A stretch of DNA of 61,848 nucleotides. It comes from Pseudomonadota bacterium (GTDB taxonomy: Bacteria > Pseudomonadota > Gammaproteobacteria > Burkholderiales > Rhodocyclaceae). Below the pieces are notes generated by a model, which was given only the letters and a program-made list of their open reading frames with translations, ran no database searches and had not been told where the DNA came from. A program made the translations under genes and the position numbers. Position 1 is the first letter of the stretch. Each line of letters opens with the position of its first letter. Where the stretch lies: the NCBI GenBank assembly GCA_026399515.1, contig JAPLQT010000101.1:1-61848 (forward strand), written 5' to 3'. Positions 34,277 to 42,175 of this stretch are shown here, in pieces.

Positions 34277-35308
34277 ATGGCGAAAAAATGGATTTATGCA
34301 CTGGAAGAGCTTGGACAGGAGCACATCAACCTGGTCGGCAGGAAGTGCGCCAACCTCGGAGAGATGACCAAGCTCGGAATGCGCGTCCCGCCGGGATTTG
34401 CAATTTCGGTGGACGGCTTCGAGAACTACATGCAGGTGACGGGCTTGGGCAAGCGCATCGAAACTTACTTTGCCTCGCTCGGTGAGGATCTGAAGAAAAG
34501 CGTCCAGAAGCAGATGGACGCCAGTCGTGCGGCAAAGGACATGATCGCGAAAACCCCTTTACCGGCAAGCATCGTCGACGAGATCGTCAGCAACTACGAG
34601 GCACTCTGCGCTAGGTGCGGCGAGCCCGACTTGCCGGTGGCGGTGCGTTCCAGCGGTTCGGTAAGCATGCCCGGCCAGATGGAAACCTACCTCCACGTGC
34701 GGGGCAGTGCGGAGGTGACGCGGCGAGTGCTTGAAGTCTGGGAGAGCACCTTCAACACCCGTGCCATCGCCTTTCGTCTGGAAAAGGGTATGCCCGTGGA
34801 CAAGGCGCCGATCGGCGTCGCCGTCATCAGGATGGTCAACGCCAAGAGCGCCGGAGTGTTGCTCACGGTTATCCCGACCACCGGCGACACCGACCGGGTG
34901 GTCATCGAGGGCAACTGGGGCCTGGGCGAAAGCGTGGTGGCCGGCGAGATCAACCCGGACAGTTTCACCGTGAACAAGGCCAGCATGTCGATTGAAAAAA
35001 AGGTGAACAAGAAGACACGCTGTGTCGTCTCGACAGCCAATGGCACTGTCAAGGCCGATGTCCCTTTCCACCTGCAAGACATGCCATGCCTGGAGGACGA
35101 GGAAATCCGCGAACTCGTCCGCATCGCTCTGGGCGTCGAAAAGCACTTCGGCATGCCGCAGGACATGGAATGGGTGGTGGATCAGGATCTGTCGTTTCCG
35201 GAGAACGTGATCTGGGTGCAGGCCAGGCCGGCGAAGTTTACCGCGCAGCGGAAAGAGGCCGAGGCCGATTACATCGTTGACCAGATGGCGCGGCTGTTTC
35301 GGCGCTGA
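34277..35308 (+). CDS. PEP-synthase-like ATP-grasp subunit, module 1
   Basis: A 343-residue N-terminal ATP-binding part of a PEP synthase, separate from its phosphohistidine partner upstream. Signatures are LVGRKCANLGEMTKLGM-RVPPGF, VRSSGSVSMPGQMETYL, NWGLGESVVAGEINPD and, at the end, WVQARPAKF. The usual PEP-synthase ATAEDLPxASFAGQ sequence is replaced by GSVSMPGQMET, which resembles pyruvate phosphate dikinase (SMPGMMDT). This is a visible difference from the module 2 homologue at 47696. The ATG at 34277 has GGAG 8 bases upstream. An ATG at 34271 is too close. It would phosphorylate the catalytic His using ATP, giving AMP and phosphate as in phenylphosphate synthase. Confidence 0.86.
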   Translation: MAKKWIYALEELGQEHINLVGRKCANLGEMTKLGMRVPPGFAISVDGFENYMQVTGLGKRIETYFASLGEDLKKSVQKQMDASRAAKDMIAKTPLPASIVDEIVSNYEALCARCGEPDLPVAVRSSGSVSMPGQMETYLHVRGSAEVTRRVLEVWESTFNTRAIAFRLEKGMPVDKAPIGVAVIRMVNAKSAGVLLTVIPTTGDTDRVVIEGNWGLGESVVAGEINPDSFTVNKASMSIEKKVNKKTRCVVSTANGTVKADVPFHLQDMPCLEDEEIRELVRIALGVEKHFGMPQDMEWVVDQDLSFPENVIWVQARPAKFTAQRKEAEADYIVDQMARLFRR

Positions 35309-35401
35309 CCCGTTCTGAAACCCGGGTGGGATAATGACGAATCGCCACTAGAATTAATCACTGTTCCGCATTAGGAAACTTTACTCACACAAGGAGGATT
35401 C

Positions 35402-36061
35402 ATGGCTGTTCTGTTCAACCAACATTGGGACACCGCGCCGGGAAAGCAGGAGGCCTATTCTGACTTTTTGATGCGATATTACAATCCGACTCTGGAAAAA
35501 ATCGGCATCAAGCTGGTTGGCGGATACTACGTGACGGTGGGTATGGGTCCCCGGATCATTGCCGTCGGTCTGGCAGAGAATTTACATGAACTCGAAGAAG
35601 GTCTCGCCTCGGCGGAGTATGAGGAAATCACGAATCGGCTGATGGAGTTCGTGACCCACTATCACAGCAAGATTCTGATCCCGACCGGTCGGGTCAAGAT
35701 GGATGGTTACAAGGTTCAAACCGGGTTGTGGAAGTTCAATCAGTACTGGAACCTCGTGCCGGGCATGGAGCAGCAGTATACGGAATTCGTCACTGGCGAT
35801 TACATCCCGACCCTGGAAAAGACAGGCCTCATCGTGACGGCGGGATGGCGCGTGGTGGTCGGTTCCGGACCCTATATCCTGGCCGAGTCATCGGCCGCCA
35901 ACATCGTCGATATTGCGCGGGCAATCGACACTGACGAGTTCCGGCGAGTAATGCGCAAGCTCAAGACGCTGTATGTTACCGATTACCACAGCAGGATCCT
36001 GGCGCCGACCGGCCGCATCGACCTGCCCCATTTCATGAAAGATATGATGGCGCACTTCTGA
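35402..36061 (+). CDS. Internally duplicated dimeric alpha/beta-barrel-like protein of unknown function
   Basis: A 219-residue protein made of two similar halves of about 105 residues. NQHWDTAPGKQEAYSDF aligns with NQYWNLVPGMEQQYTEF, YYNPTLEKIGIKLVGG with YIPTLEKTGLIVTAG, and VTHYHSKILIPTGRV with VTDYHSRILAPTGRI. Each half looks like a ferredoxin-like antibiotic-monooxygenase (ABM) or stress-responsive barrel fold, so one chain could form the whole barrel. I know no function for it. It has its own strong site (AAGGAGG) after a 93-bp gap. Its place between the ATP-grasp subunit and the aldehyde dehydrogenase suggests that it binds or isomerises a pathway intermediate. Confidence 0.72.
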   Translation: MAVLFNQHWDTAPGKQEAYSDFLMRYYNPTLEKIGIKLVGGYYVTVGMGPRIIAVGLAENLHELEEGLASAEYEEITNRLMEFVTHYHSKILIPTGRVKMDGYKVQTGLWKFNQYWNLVPGMEQQYTEFVTGDYIPTLEKTGLIVTAGWRVVVGSGPYILAESSAANIVDIARAIDTDEFRRVMRKLKTLYVTDYHSRILAPTGRIDLPHFMKDMMAHF

Positions 36062-36080
36062 CGCCTCGCAAGGGATCGAC

Positions 36081-37517
36081 ATGGACTTTTTCATCGATGG
36101 ACAATGGACGCCTGCGACTGCATCGCAGACGATCCCGATCGTCAACCCCGCAACGGGTGAAACGATAGATACAGTACCTGCCGGAAACGCCGCCGATGCC
36201 GACCGGGCGATTGCCTCGGCGGCGCTTGCCTTCAAGCAGTGGCGCAAGGTGCCGATGGCGCGCCGAGCCAAGCTGCAACATGCCGCCGCTCAAAGACTGC
36301 GTGAGCGGGTTGAAGAGTTCGCCCACCTGCTAACCCTTGAATTGGGGCGTCCGCTCGCCGGTTCAAAGGTCGAAATCGAGCGCTCAGCCGATCTGCTCGA
36401 TTACTTCGCCGAAGAGGGCCTTCGACTGTGCGGCGAGATTCCGATGATCAACGAGGAAAATGAGCGCGTGCTGGTGGTCAAGGAGCCTGTCGGCGTCGTG
36501 GTCGCCATCGCACCGTTCAACTACCCGATCACACTGCTCACCTTCAAGTTGGGGGCGGCCCTGATGACCGGTTGCACTGTGGTCGCCAAACCAGCCTCGG
36601 ATACGCCGCTGACGACGCTGCTGCTTGCCGAGCTTTTCCATCAGGTCGGTTTTCCTCCGGGTGTGTTTAATGCGCTTACCGGTTCCGGTGGGGAATTGGG
36701 TCGTGCCCTAGTGGAACATCCGACGCCGCGGAAAATCGGGTTCACCGGCAGTAGCCCGGCCGGCAAGCGCATCGCAGCGATGGCGGCGGCAACCAACAAA
36801 CGGCTGACGCTCGAGATGGGCGGACAGTCGCCAGCCATCATTTGCCAGGATGCAAACCTCGACATCGCGATTCCCGCGCTGGTGAGGCATGCTTTCGCCA
36901 ACAGTGGGCAGTTCTGTTACCGGGTTAACCGGATCTATGTCGCGCAAGAAATCTACCCGCTATTCATAGAACGTTTTGCGCGTGCGGCGGCAGCGCTCAA
37001 GGTAGGCAATGGTTTGGATCCGGGTTGCGACATGGGACCGATGGTCAGCGAAGAAATTTTTCGCACCAGCGTCGAACACGTCGAAGACGCACTCGGCCAG
37101 GGTGCGCGAGTTGCGGCTGGTGGCGCGAGGTTGCGCGGCGGCGACTACGAGCGCGGCTACTTCATGCCGGCTACGGTGCTCGTCGATACCAACCAGGCGA
37201 TGAAGATCATGAGGGAAGAAACCTTTGGTCCGGTGGTCGGCGTGATGCCTTTTGCTTCCTTGCCTGAAGCCGTCGAGTTGGCCAACGACTCACTGTTCGG
37301 TCTCGCCGGGTACGTTTTCAGCAGCGACCTTGGCGTGGCGCTCAGCACTGCCGAGAACCTCGAAGCCGGCTCAGTGTGGGTCAACAATATCCATCGCTCC
37401 TACAATATGGTGCCGTTCGGTGGCTACAAAGAGAGCGGAATGGGACGTGAAAAATCCCACTATGGCCTGGAGGCATATCTGGAGTTGAAGACCATCTATC
37501 TGTCGACGGCAAAATGA
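36081..37517 (+). CDS. NAD(P)-dependent aldehyde dehydrogenase
   Basis: A 478-residue ALDH of usual length. The Rossmann region is VVAIAPFNYPI. GFTGSSPAGKRI binds the cofactor, the general-base Glu is in LTLEMGGQSP, and the catalytic Cys is in SGQFCYRVNRIYV. The end has SVWVNNIHRSYNMVPFGGYKESGMG. It oxidises an aldehyde to the acid in the cytoplasm. It begins 20 bp after the duplicated barrel protein. With the SDR at 37621 it could carry an alcohol to a carboxylate, suggesting that module 1 ends in oxidation rather than carboxylation. The substrate is not identifiable. Confidence 0.92.
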   Translation: MDFFIDGQWTPATASQTIPIVNPATGETIDTVPAGNAADADRAIASAALAFKQWRKVPMARRAKLQHAAAQRLRERVEEFAHLLTLELGRPLAGSKVEIERSADLLDYFAEEGLRLCGEIPMINEENERVLVVKEPVGVVVAIAPFNYPITLLTFKLGAALMTGCTVVAKPASDTPLTTLLLAELFHQVGFPPGVFNALTGSGGELGRALVEHPTPRKIGFTGSSPAGKRIAAMAAATNKRLTLEMGGQSPAIICQDANLDIAIPALVRHAFANSGQFCYRVNRIYVAQEIYPLFIERFARAAAALKVGNGLDPGCDMGPMVSEEIFRTSVEHVEDALGQGARVAAGGARLRGGDYERGYFMPATVLVDTNQAMKIMREETFGPVVGVMPFASLPEAVELANDSLFGLAGYVFSSDLGVALSTAENLEAGSVWVNNIHRSYNMVPFGGYKESGMGREKSHYGLEAYLELKTIYLSTAK

Positions 37518-37620
37518 TGGCTTGAGTTACTTTCACGGGAGGATGCTGTGGTCAAGGATACGGACAAGATTCGGCGTGAAGGGCGAGTCGACGTGGAACG
37601 CACTGTAGCCGAGGTGAACC

Positions 37621-38379
37621 ATGTCTGAAAAAATATTGGTCGGGCAGGTTGCCATCGTGACGGGAGGCGGCGGTGGTCTGGGCCGGGCTTTTGCGCTTGC
37701 GCTGGCCGAATCCGGGGCGAAGGTAGCAGTCGCCGATCTCAACCTGGCGGGGGCCTCGACCACCGTCGCGGGCATTGCCGCCCGCGGCGGGGAGGCTCTG
37801 GCGCTGGAGGTTGACGTCGCCGATGCGGGCTCCGTCGAACAGATGGCGCTGGCTGTGGCAGAGCGCTGGGGTCGGATCGACATGCTGATCAACAACGCTG
37901 CTATTTATGGCAGCATTGTGCGCAAACCGTTTTTCGAGATCACTCTGGAGGAGTGGGACACGCTCATGGCTGTCAATCTCAAGGGACCCTGGCTTTGCGC
38001 ACGCGCCGTGTTTCCCTTTATGCGTGAGTCCGGTGGCCGCATCGTCAATATCACCTCGGCCACTTTCTATAGCGGCTCGCCGCTGTGGGCGCACTACGTC
38101 GCCGCCAAGGGCGGCATCATCGGACTTACCCGTGCTCTGGCGCGGGAAGCCGGCGATTACGGCATCCGCGTTAACGCCATCGCTCCTGGCTTCACGCTGA
38201 CCGAAGCCAGCCTGCGCCTGATCGAGGATGCCGCGACCTATGGCGTGAATCGCGGGGCGATCAAAAGGGCACAGCAGACAGACGACCTGATCGGGGCGCT
38301 GCTGTTCTTCGCCTCTCCCGCGAGCGACTTCGTCACTGGTCAAACCCTGGTGGTCGACGGCGGCCGCCAATTCAACTGA
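37621..38379 (+). CDS. Short-chain dehydrogenase/reductase
   Basis: A classical 252-residue SDR. The cofactor loop is TGGGGGLGRAFALALAESGA, followed by VADLN (an acidic Asp after the strand, favouring NAD). NNAA follows, and the catalytic Ser-Tyr-Lys lies in NITSATFY and HYVAAKGG. The C-terminus QTLVVDGGRQFN is typical. It is the last gene before the sigma-54 promoter region, 104 bp after the ALDH. It probably oxidises a secondary alcohol or reduces a ketone in the same pathway. Confidence 0.92.
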   Translation: MSEKILVGQVAIVTGGGGGLGRAFALALAESGAKVAVADLNLAGASTTVAGIAARGGEALALEVDVADAGSVEQMALAVAERWGRIDMLINNAAIYGSIVRKPFFEITLEEWDTLMAVNLKGPWLCARAVFPFMRESGGRIVNITSATFYSGSPLWAHYVAAKGGIIGLTRALAREAGDYGIRVNAIAPGFTLTEASLRLIEDAATYGVNRGAIKRAQQTDDLIGALLFFASPASDFVTGQTLVVDGGRQFN

Positions 38380-38447
38380 TTTTTTCCGCAATCCTCTCTG
38401 GTGTCGCAATGCCATTTGCATGACAGTGCCTGCGGGCGCTGTCATTT

Positions 38448-38497
38448 GCGAATTGATCAAATGATCAATTCGCCCTGCTGTTTGATCATTTGACAAA
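38448..38497 (+). promoter_or_regulatory. Two XylR/DmpR-type upstream activating sites
   Basis: Site 1 (38448-38473) has perfect 12-bp arms around AA. Its core TTGATCAAATGATCAA matches the XylR/DmpR-type TTGATC-AATT-GATCAA site at 15 of 16 positions. Site 2 (38482-38497), TTGATCATTTGACAAA, matches at 13 of 16. Their centres are about 29 bp apart, close to three helical turns, as in the known Pu/Po-type promoters. They lie about 100 and 130 bp before the predicted transcript start. Confidence 0.8.
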
Positions 38498-38561
38498 TCT
38501 TTGTGACCCCGGTTGGTGTATCGCACAACCATTATCGACCTTGTCTACAAGCACATAGTCA

Positions 38562-38578
38562 TTGGCACGCAATGTGCT
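38562..38578 (+). promoter_or_regulatory. Sigma-54 (-24/-12) promoter
   Basis: TTGGCACG-CAAT-GTGCT matches the sigma-54 consensus TTGGCACG-N4-TTGCW. The invariant GG (564-565) and GC (576-577) are 12 bp apart, as required. The predicted start is near 38589. With the two activating sites just upstream, this promoter should need the XylR-type activator at 24005-25771. Confidence 0.78.
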
Positions 38579-38699
38579 GATAGTCACCCTGAGTTCAAGC
38601 AGCCCTCAAGTGTTCTGCTCGCCTTGCCCGGTTGAGAAACCCGCTGGGTTTGCTGACGAAGAAAAGAAAAACAGGTTTTCCAACTATCGGAGGTGGAAT

Positions 38700-39695
38700 T
38701 TGCTCAAGAAAACTCCAATGTCTTTCCCGATGATGGCGACGGCACTGATGCTGTTAGCACTCTGCGGTTGCAACGTAAGCAGCAACATGGCCGGAGTGGA
38801 AGCGGAGAAGGGCAAGGCGGTGACGCGGGCCGACCATTTCCAGGCGGTGGCGGTGGGAAAAGGCGAGTTGTTAGCGGTCGGCAGCGACGGGATCGTGGCG
38901 CGATCGAAAGACGAGGGTAAGAGCTGGAGCCGGCAGATGGTGGGCGGGCAGACAGGACCCTCAGGCTTGATCAGCATCAGCGTCTGCCCGGACGGCGCCT
39001 ATGTGGCGCTGGACTTCTACCGCAAGATCTGGCTGGGCACCACTGACGGCAAATGGAGCGAGAAGGAAATCAAGAGCAAGGTCAATCCGCTGGCGATGAC
39101 CTGCGACAGCGAGAACAAGATCTGGGTGGTGGGCAGTCGCAGCACCATCCTTTCCAGCGCCGACAAAGGCGCCACCTGGCAAGAAAAGACCATGGGCGTG
39201 GACGCCATGCTGGTCACGGTGCAATTCGTCGATGCCAAGCACGGCTTCATCACCGGCGAATTCGGAATCGTCTATAGCACCGCCGACGGCGGCGCCAACT
39301 GGACCGTCGAACCCAAGATCGCACCGGACTTCTTCTCCTACGGGGCGCTATTCACCGACGCCAACACCGGCTGGGTCAGCGGCCTGGCCGGCACCGTGAT
39401 GCACACCAAGGACGGCGGCAAAACCTGGAGCAAGCAAGCCAACAAGCTGGGCGCGCCGATGTACCAGATCGTCGCGCATGGCGGGGACATGATCGCCCTG
39501 GGCATCAGCGGACTGATGTTCAAGCTGCAGGGCGAGCAGTGGGAACTCATGGGACCACCCAAATCGACGCCCTACCTGCGCGCTGCTGCCAGTCTGGACG
39601 CCAAGCGACTCCTGATCGCCGGCGGTGCCGGTGCGCTCGAAGTCATTACCACCGGGGGTGCGGCCGTGCCTGCGCCCGCCACCAAGACGGAATAG
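38700..39695 (+). CDS. YCF48/BNR-type exported lipoprotein
   Basis: A 331-residue beta-propeller protein. I choose a TTG start at 38700 because GGAGG lies at 38689-38693, 6 bases upstream. A start at 38562 is impossible as it lies inside the sigma-54 promoter. The N-terminus is a signal peptide ending in a lipobox-like LCGC. Repeats of the YCF48/photosystem assembly type follow: GIVARSKDEGKSWSRQ, STILSSADKGATWQEK, GIVYSTADGGANWTVE, GTVMHTKDGGKTWSKQ. In many bacteria this gene precedes an RND/MMPL pump with DUF1302 and DUF1329 partners, exactly as here. It is probably a periplasmic accessory of the pump complex. Confidence 0.85.
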   Translation: MLKKTPMSFPMMATALMLLALCGCNVSSNMAGVEAEKGKAVTRADHFQAVAVGKGELLAVGSDGIVARSKDEGKSWSRQMVGGQTGPSGLISISVCPDGAYVALDFYRKIWLGTTDGKWSEKEIKSKVNPLAMTCDSENKIWVVGSRSTILSSADKGATWQEKTMGVDAMLVTVQFVDAKHGFITGEFGIVYSTADGGANWTVEPKIAPDFFSYGALFTDANTGWVSGLAGTVMHTKDGGKTWSKQANKLGAPMYQIVAHGGDMIALGISGLMFKLQGEQWELMGPPKSTPYLRAAASLDAKRLLIAGGAGALEVITTGGAAVPAPATKTE

Positions 39696-39704
39696 GGGAC
39701 CCCC

Positions 39705-42083
39705 ATGCGGCACAAGTTTACCCACGCGGTACATCAACTCGAAGAAAAGCTCTTCACCATCCCAAAGGTCGTTTTGGGCATCATCCTGGTCATCACCATC
39801 TTCTTCGCCTTCCAGATTCCGGCGCTCAAGATGCATACCGAATTTGCCGACCTGCTGCCGCAGAACCACCCATACATCAAGTTGCACAACGAGATCAGCG
39901 GCATCTTCGGCGGCGCTTCACAGATCATCGTCTCGGTGGAAGCCGAGAAGGGCACCATTTTTACCAATGAAACCCTGGCGACGATCAACAAACTGACTCA
40001 GGCGGTCGACAGCCTGCCTGGGGTAAACCACAACCTGGTCACCAGCCTGACCCACCGCACCGTACGCAAGATCTGGCTGACCGAAGACGGCAGCATGGCC
40101 TCCAAGGCCTACTACAACCCGCAACAGACGAGCCTGAGCCCCGCCGAACTCGAACAACTCGGCAAGGACGTCAGCGCCAACGCCCAGGTCTATGGCCTGA
40201 TCGTCTCGCCCGACCTCAAGGCCGCGCTGATCAAGGCCCAGCTCAACGAAGGCGGCGAACTCGACTACGGCAAGACCTTCGAGCAACTGCAAAAAGTTCG
40301 TGCCGAAGCGGCAGCACCTGGAATCAAAATCTACGCCACTGGCCAGCCGGTGCTGATTGGTTTCGTCTATACCTATCTGGCGCAGATCCTGCAGATTTTC
40401 CTGTACACCCTGATCCTGATGGTGGCGCTGCTCGTCATCTACTTCCGCCGGGCCTACGGCGTGCTCCTGCCGTTCCTGGGCATCCTGCTGTCCTCCATCT
40501 GGGGGCTGGGCTTTGTCTCCCTGCTCAAGTGGAACCTGGATCCGCTCAACCTGGTGATCCCGTTCCTCATCGCCGCCCGCGCCATGTCCCACAGCATCCA
40601 GTTGGTGGAACGCTACTACGACGAACTGGACAAGGTCAAAGACACCAAGATCGCCGCCCGCAACGCCTTCGACGACATCTTCCGGCCCGGCACCCTGGCC
40701 ATCATCGTGGACACCGTCGGCATCCTGGTACTGACCCTGGGAGCAGCGCCGATCAATACCAAGCTCGGCTACTACGCAGGTTTCTGGGCCTTCTCGGTGA
40801 TCTTCACGGTGCTCTTCGTCGTGCCTCTGATGCTGCTCCTGCTGCCCCAGCCCAAGAACACCGAGAACCGCCCCAGCGTGGCCCGCGACCTGGTCGTCAA
40901 GATCTTCGGCATCGTCGCCGACCTGGGCAAGGCCAAAGCCATCCTGATCGTCTCGCTGGTGCTGATGGTGATCGGCGGTTACTTTGCTGTCAAGGTCAAG
41001 GTGGGCGAATCGGAACCCGGCTCGCCCTTGCTCTACCCCAACCATGACTACAACGTCTCTTCGCGCGCCATCAATGACCGCTTTCCCGGCTCGGAGGAAC
41101 TCTACATCGTCGCCCGTACCCAGGACAGCAGCGGCCTGAAACGCCCGGCGGTACTGCACGCTCTGGAACAATTTCAGCGCCAGATGCTCCTCGATCCGGC
41201 CTTGGGGGGCACCAAGGCACTGCCCGGACTGGTCCGGGCAGTCAATGGCATGACCCACAATCTCGACCCGCGCTGGGGACAAATCCCCGACACCGATGCG
41301 GAAGTCGGCGGGCTGATGTTTGCTTACATGGCCGCCAGCCCGATCCCCGGCGCCCTCAAGGAATTCCTCAATACCGATGAAACCATCGCCAACATGGTGT
41401 TCTTCTACAAGGACCACCAGGCCGACACCATCGGCCGGGCGATCACGCTGGCCAACGAAGGCATCAGCAAACTCGGTACCAGTGTTCCCGGTCTGAGCAT
41501 CGAACTGGCCGGTGGGGTGGTCGGCGTGAATGCGGCGATCAACGATGCAGCGCGCAGTGACAATTACATCATCGTGCCCCTGGTGCTGGTGCTGGCTTTT
41601 GCCTTCGTCATGGTGTTCTACGGCTCGCTGCATGCCGGCTGGTTGATGATTCTGCCGATGATTTTTGCCACCATCATGACCTATGCCTATATGGGCATCA
41701 AGAACATCGGCATGAACGTCAATACCGTACCGGTCATTGCGGTGGGAATCGGCGTGGGAATCGACTACGCGATCTACATCATGCAGCGCATCCGCGAAGA
41801 GATGGCGCAGTTGCGCGACCTGCAGCAGGCCGTGCTGCGCGCCATCGCCACCACCGGCTTTGCGGTGACCTTCACCGCCGCCACGCTGATCGCCGGGGTG
41901 ATCATGTGGGTGATCTTCTCCGACCTGCGCTTCCAGTCCGATTCCGCCTTGCTGCTCTCGCTCATGCTGGTCCTCAACGCCATCGCCGCCATGCTCCTGA
42001 TGCCAGCCTGGGTGATGATCTTCAAGCCGAAATTCATAACCACTGCTTATCTTGACGAGGATGGTGTGTTGCAGACCAAGTAA
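39705..42083 (+). CDS. RND/MMPL-superfamily transporter
   Basis: A 792-residue membrane protein with duplicated architecture. Each half has one helix, a large periplasmic loop and five helices (first loop after FFAFQIPALKMHTEFADLLP; second half after GGYFAVKVKVGESEPGSPLL). VIAVGIGVGIDYAIYIMQRI carries the conserved acidic residue of the proton path. This is the 'predicted exporter' type without AcrB-like docking loops. It starts 9 bp after the YCF48 gene. The set probably moves a hydrophobic compound across the envelope. The direction is not certain. Confidence 0.9.
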   Translation: MRHKFTHAVHQLEEKLFTIPKVVLGIILVITIFFAFQIPALKMHTEFADLLPQNHPYIKLHNEISGIFGGASQIIVSVEAEKGTIFTNETLATINKLTQAVDSLPGVNHNLVTSLTHRTVRKIWLTEDGSMASKAYYNPQQTSLSPAELEQLGKDVSANAQVYGLIVSPDLKAALIKAQLNEGGELDYGKTFEQLQKVRAEAAAPGIKIYATGQPVLIGFVYTYLAQILQIFLYTLILMVALLVIYFRRAYGVLLPFLGILLSSIWGLGFVSLLKWNLDPLNLVIPFLIAARAMSHSIQLVERYYDELDKVKDTKIAARNAFDDIFRPGTLAIIVDTVGILVLTLGAAPINTKLGYYAGFWAFSVIFTVLFVVPLMLLLLPQPKNTENRPSVARDLVVKIFGIVADLGKAKAILIVSLVLMVIGGYFAVKVKVGESEPGSPLLYPNHDYNVSSRAINDRFPGSEELYIVARTQDSSGLKRPAVLHALEQFQRQMLLDPALGGTKALPGLVRAVNGMTHNLDPRWGQIPDTDAEVGGLMFAYMAASPIPGALKEFLNTDETIANMVFFYKDHQADTIGRAITLANEGISKLGTSVPGLSIELAGGVVGVNAAINDAARSDNYIIVPLVLVLAFAFVMVFYGSLHAGWLMILPMIFATIMTYAYMGIKNIGMNVNTVPVIAVGIGVGIDYAIYIMQRIREEMAQLRDLQQAVLRAIATTGFAVTFTAATLIAGVIMWVIFSDLRFQSDSALLLSLMLVLNAIAAMLLMPAWVMIFKPKFITTAYLDEDGVLQTK

Positions 42084-42175
42084 GCCGGCGCTGCAACGCC
42101 TATAAGCTGGGTGACCCGGTTTTCATCTGTGAGCCGGGGCTACTCAAGTCTGTTAATGCAACAAGGAGGGAGACA

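Noticed and set aside
38562-38699. Longer N-terminus for the YCF48 lipoprotein
   Set aside because: The first codon lies within the sigma-54 promoter, upstream of the predicted transcript start. The signal peptide fits the TTG at 38700 with its GGAGG.
39918-41633. 571-residue minus-strand frame
   Set aside because: Antisense to the RND transporter. Low-complexity, Asp/His/Gln-rich sequence and no family.
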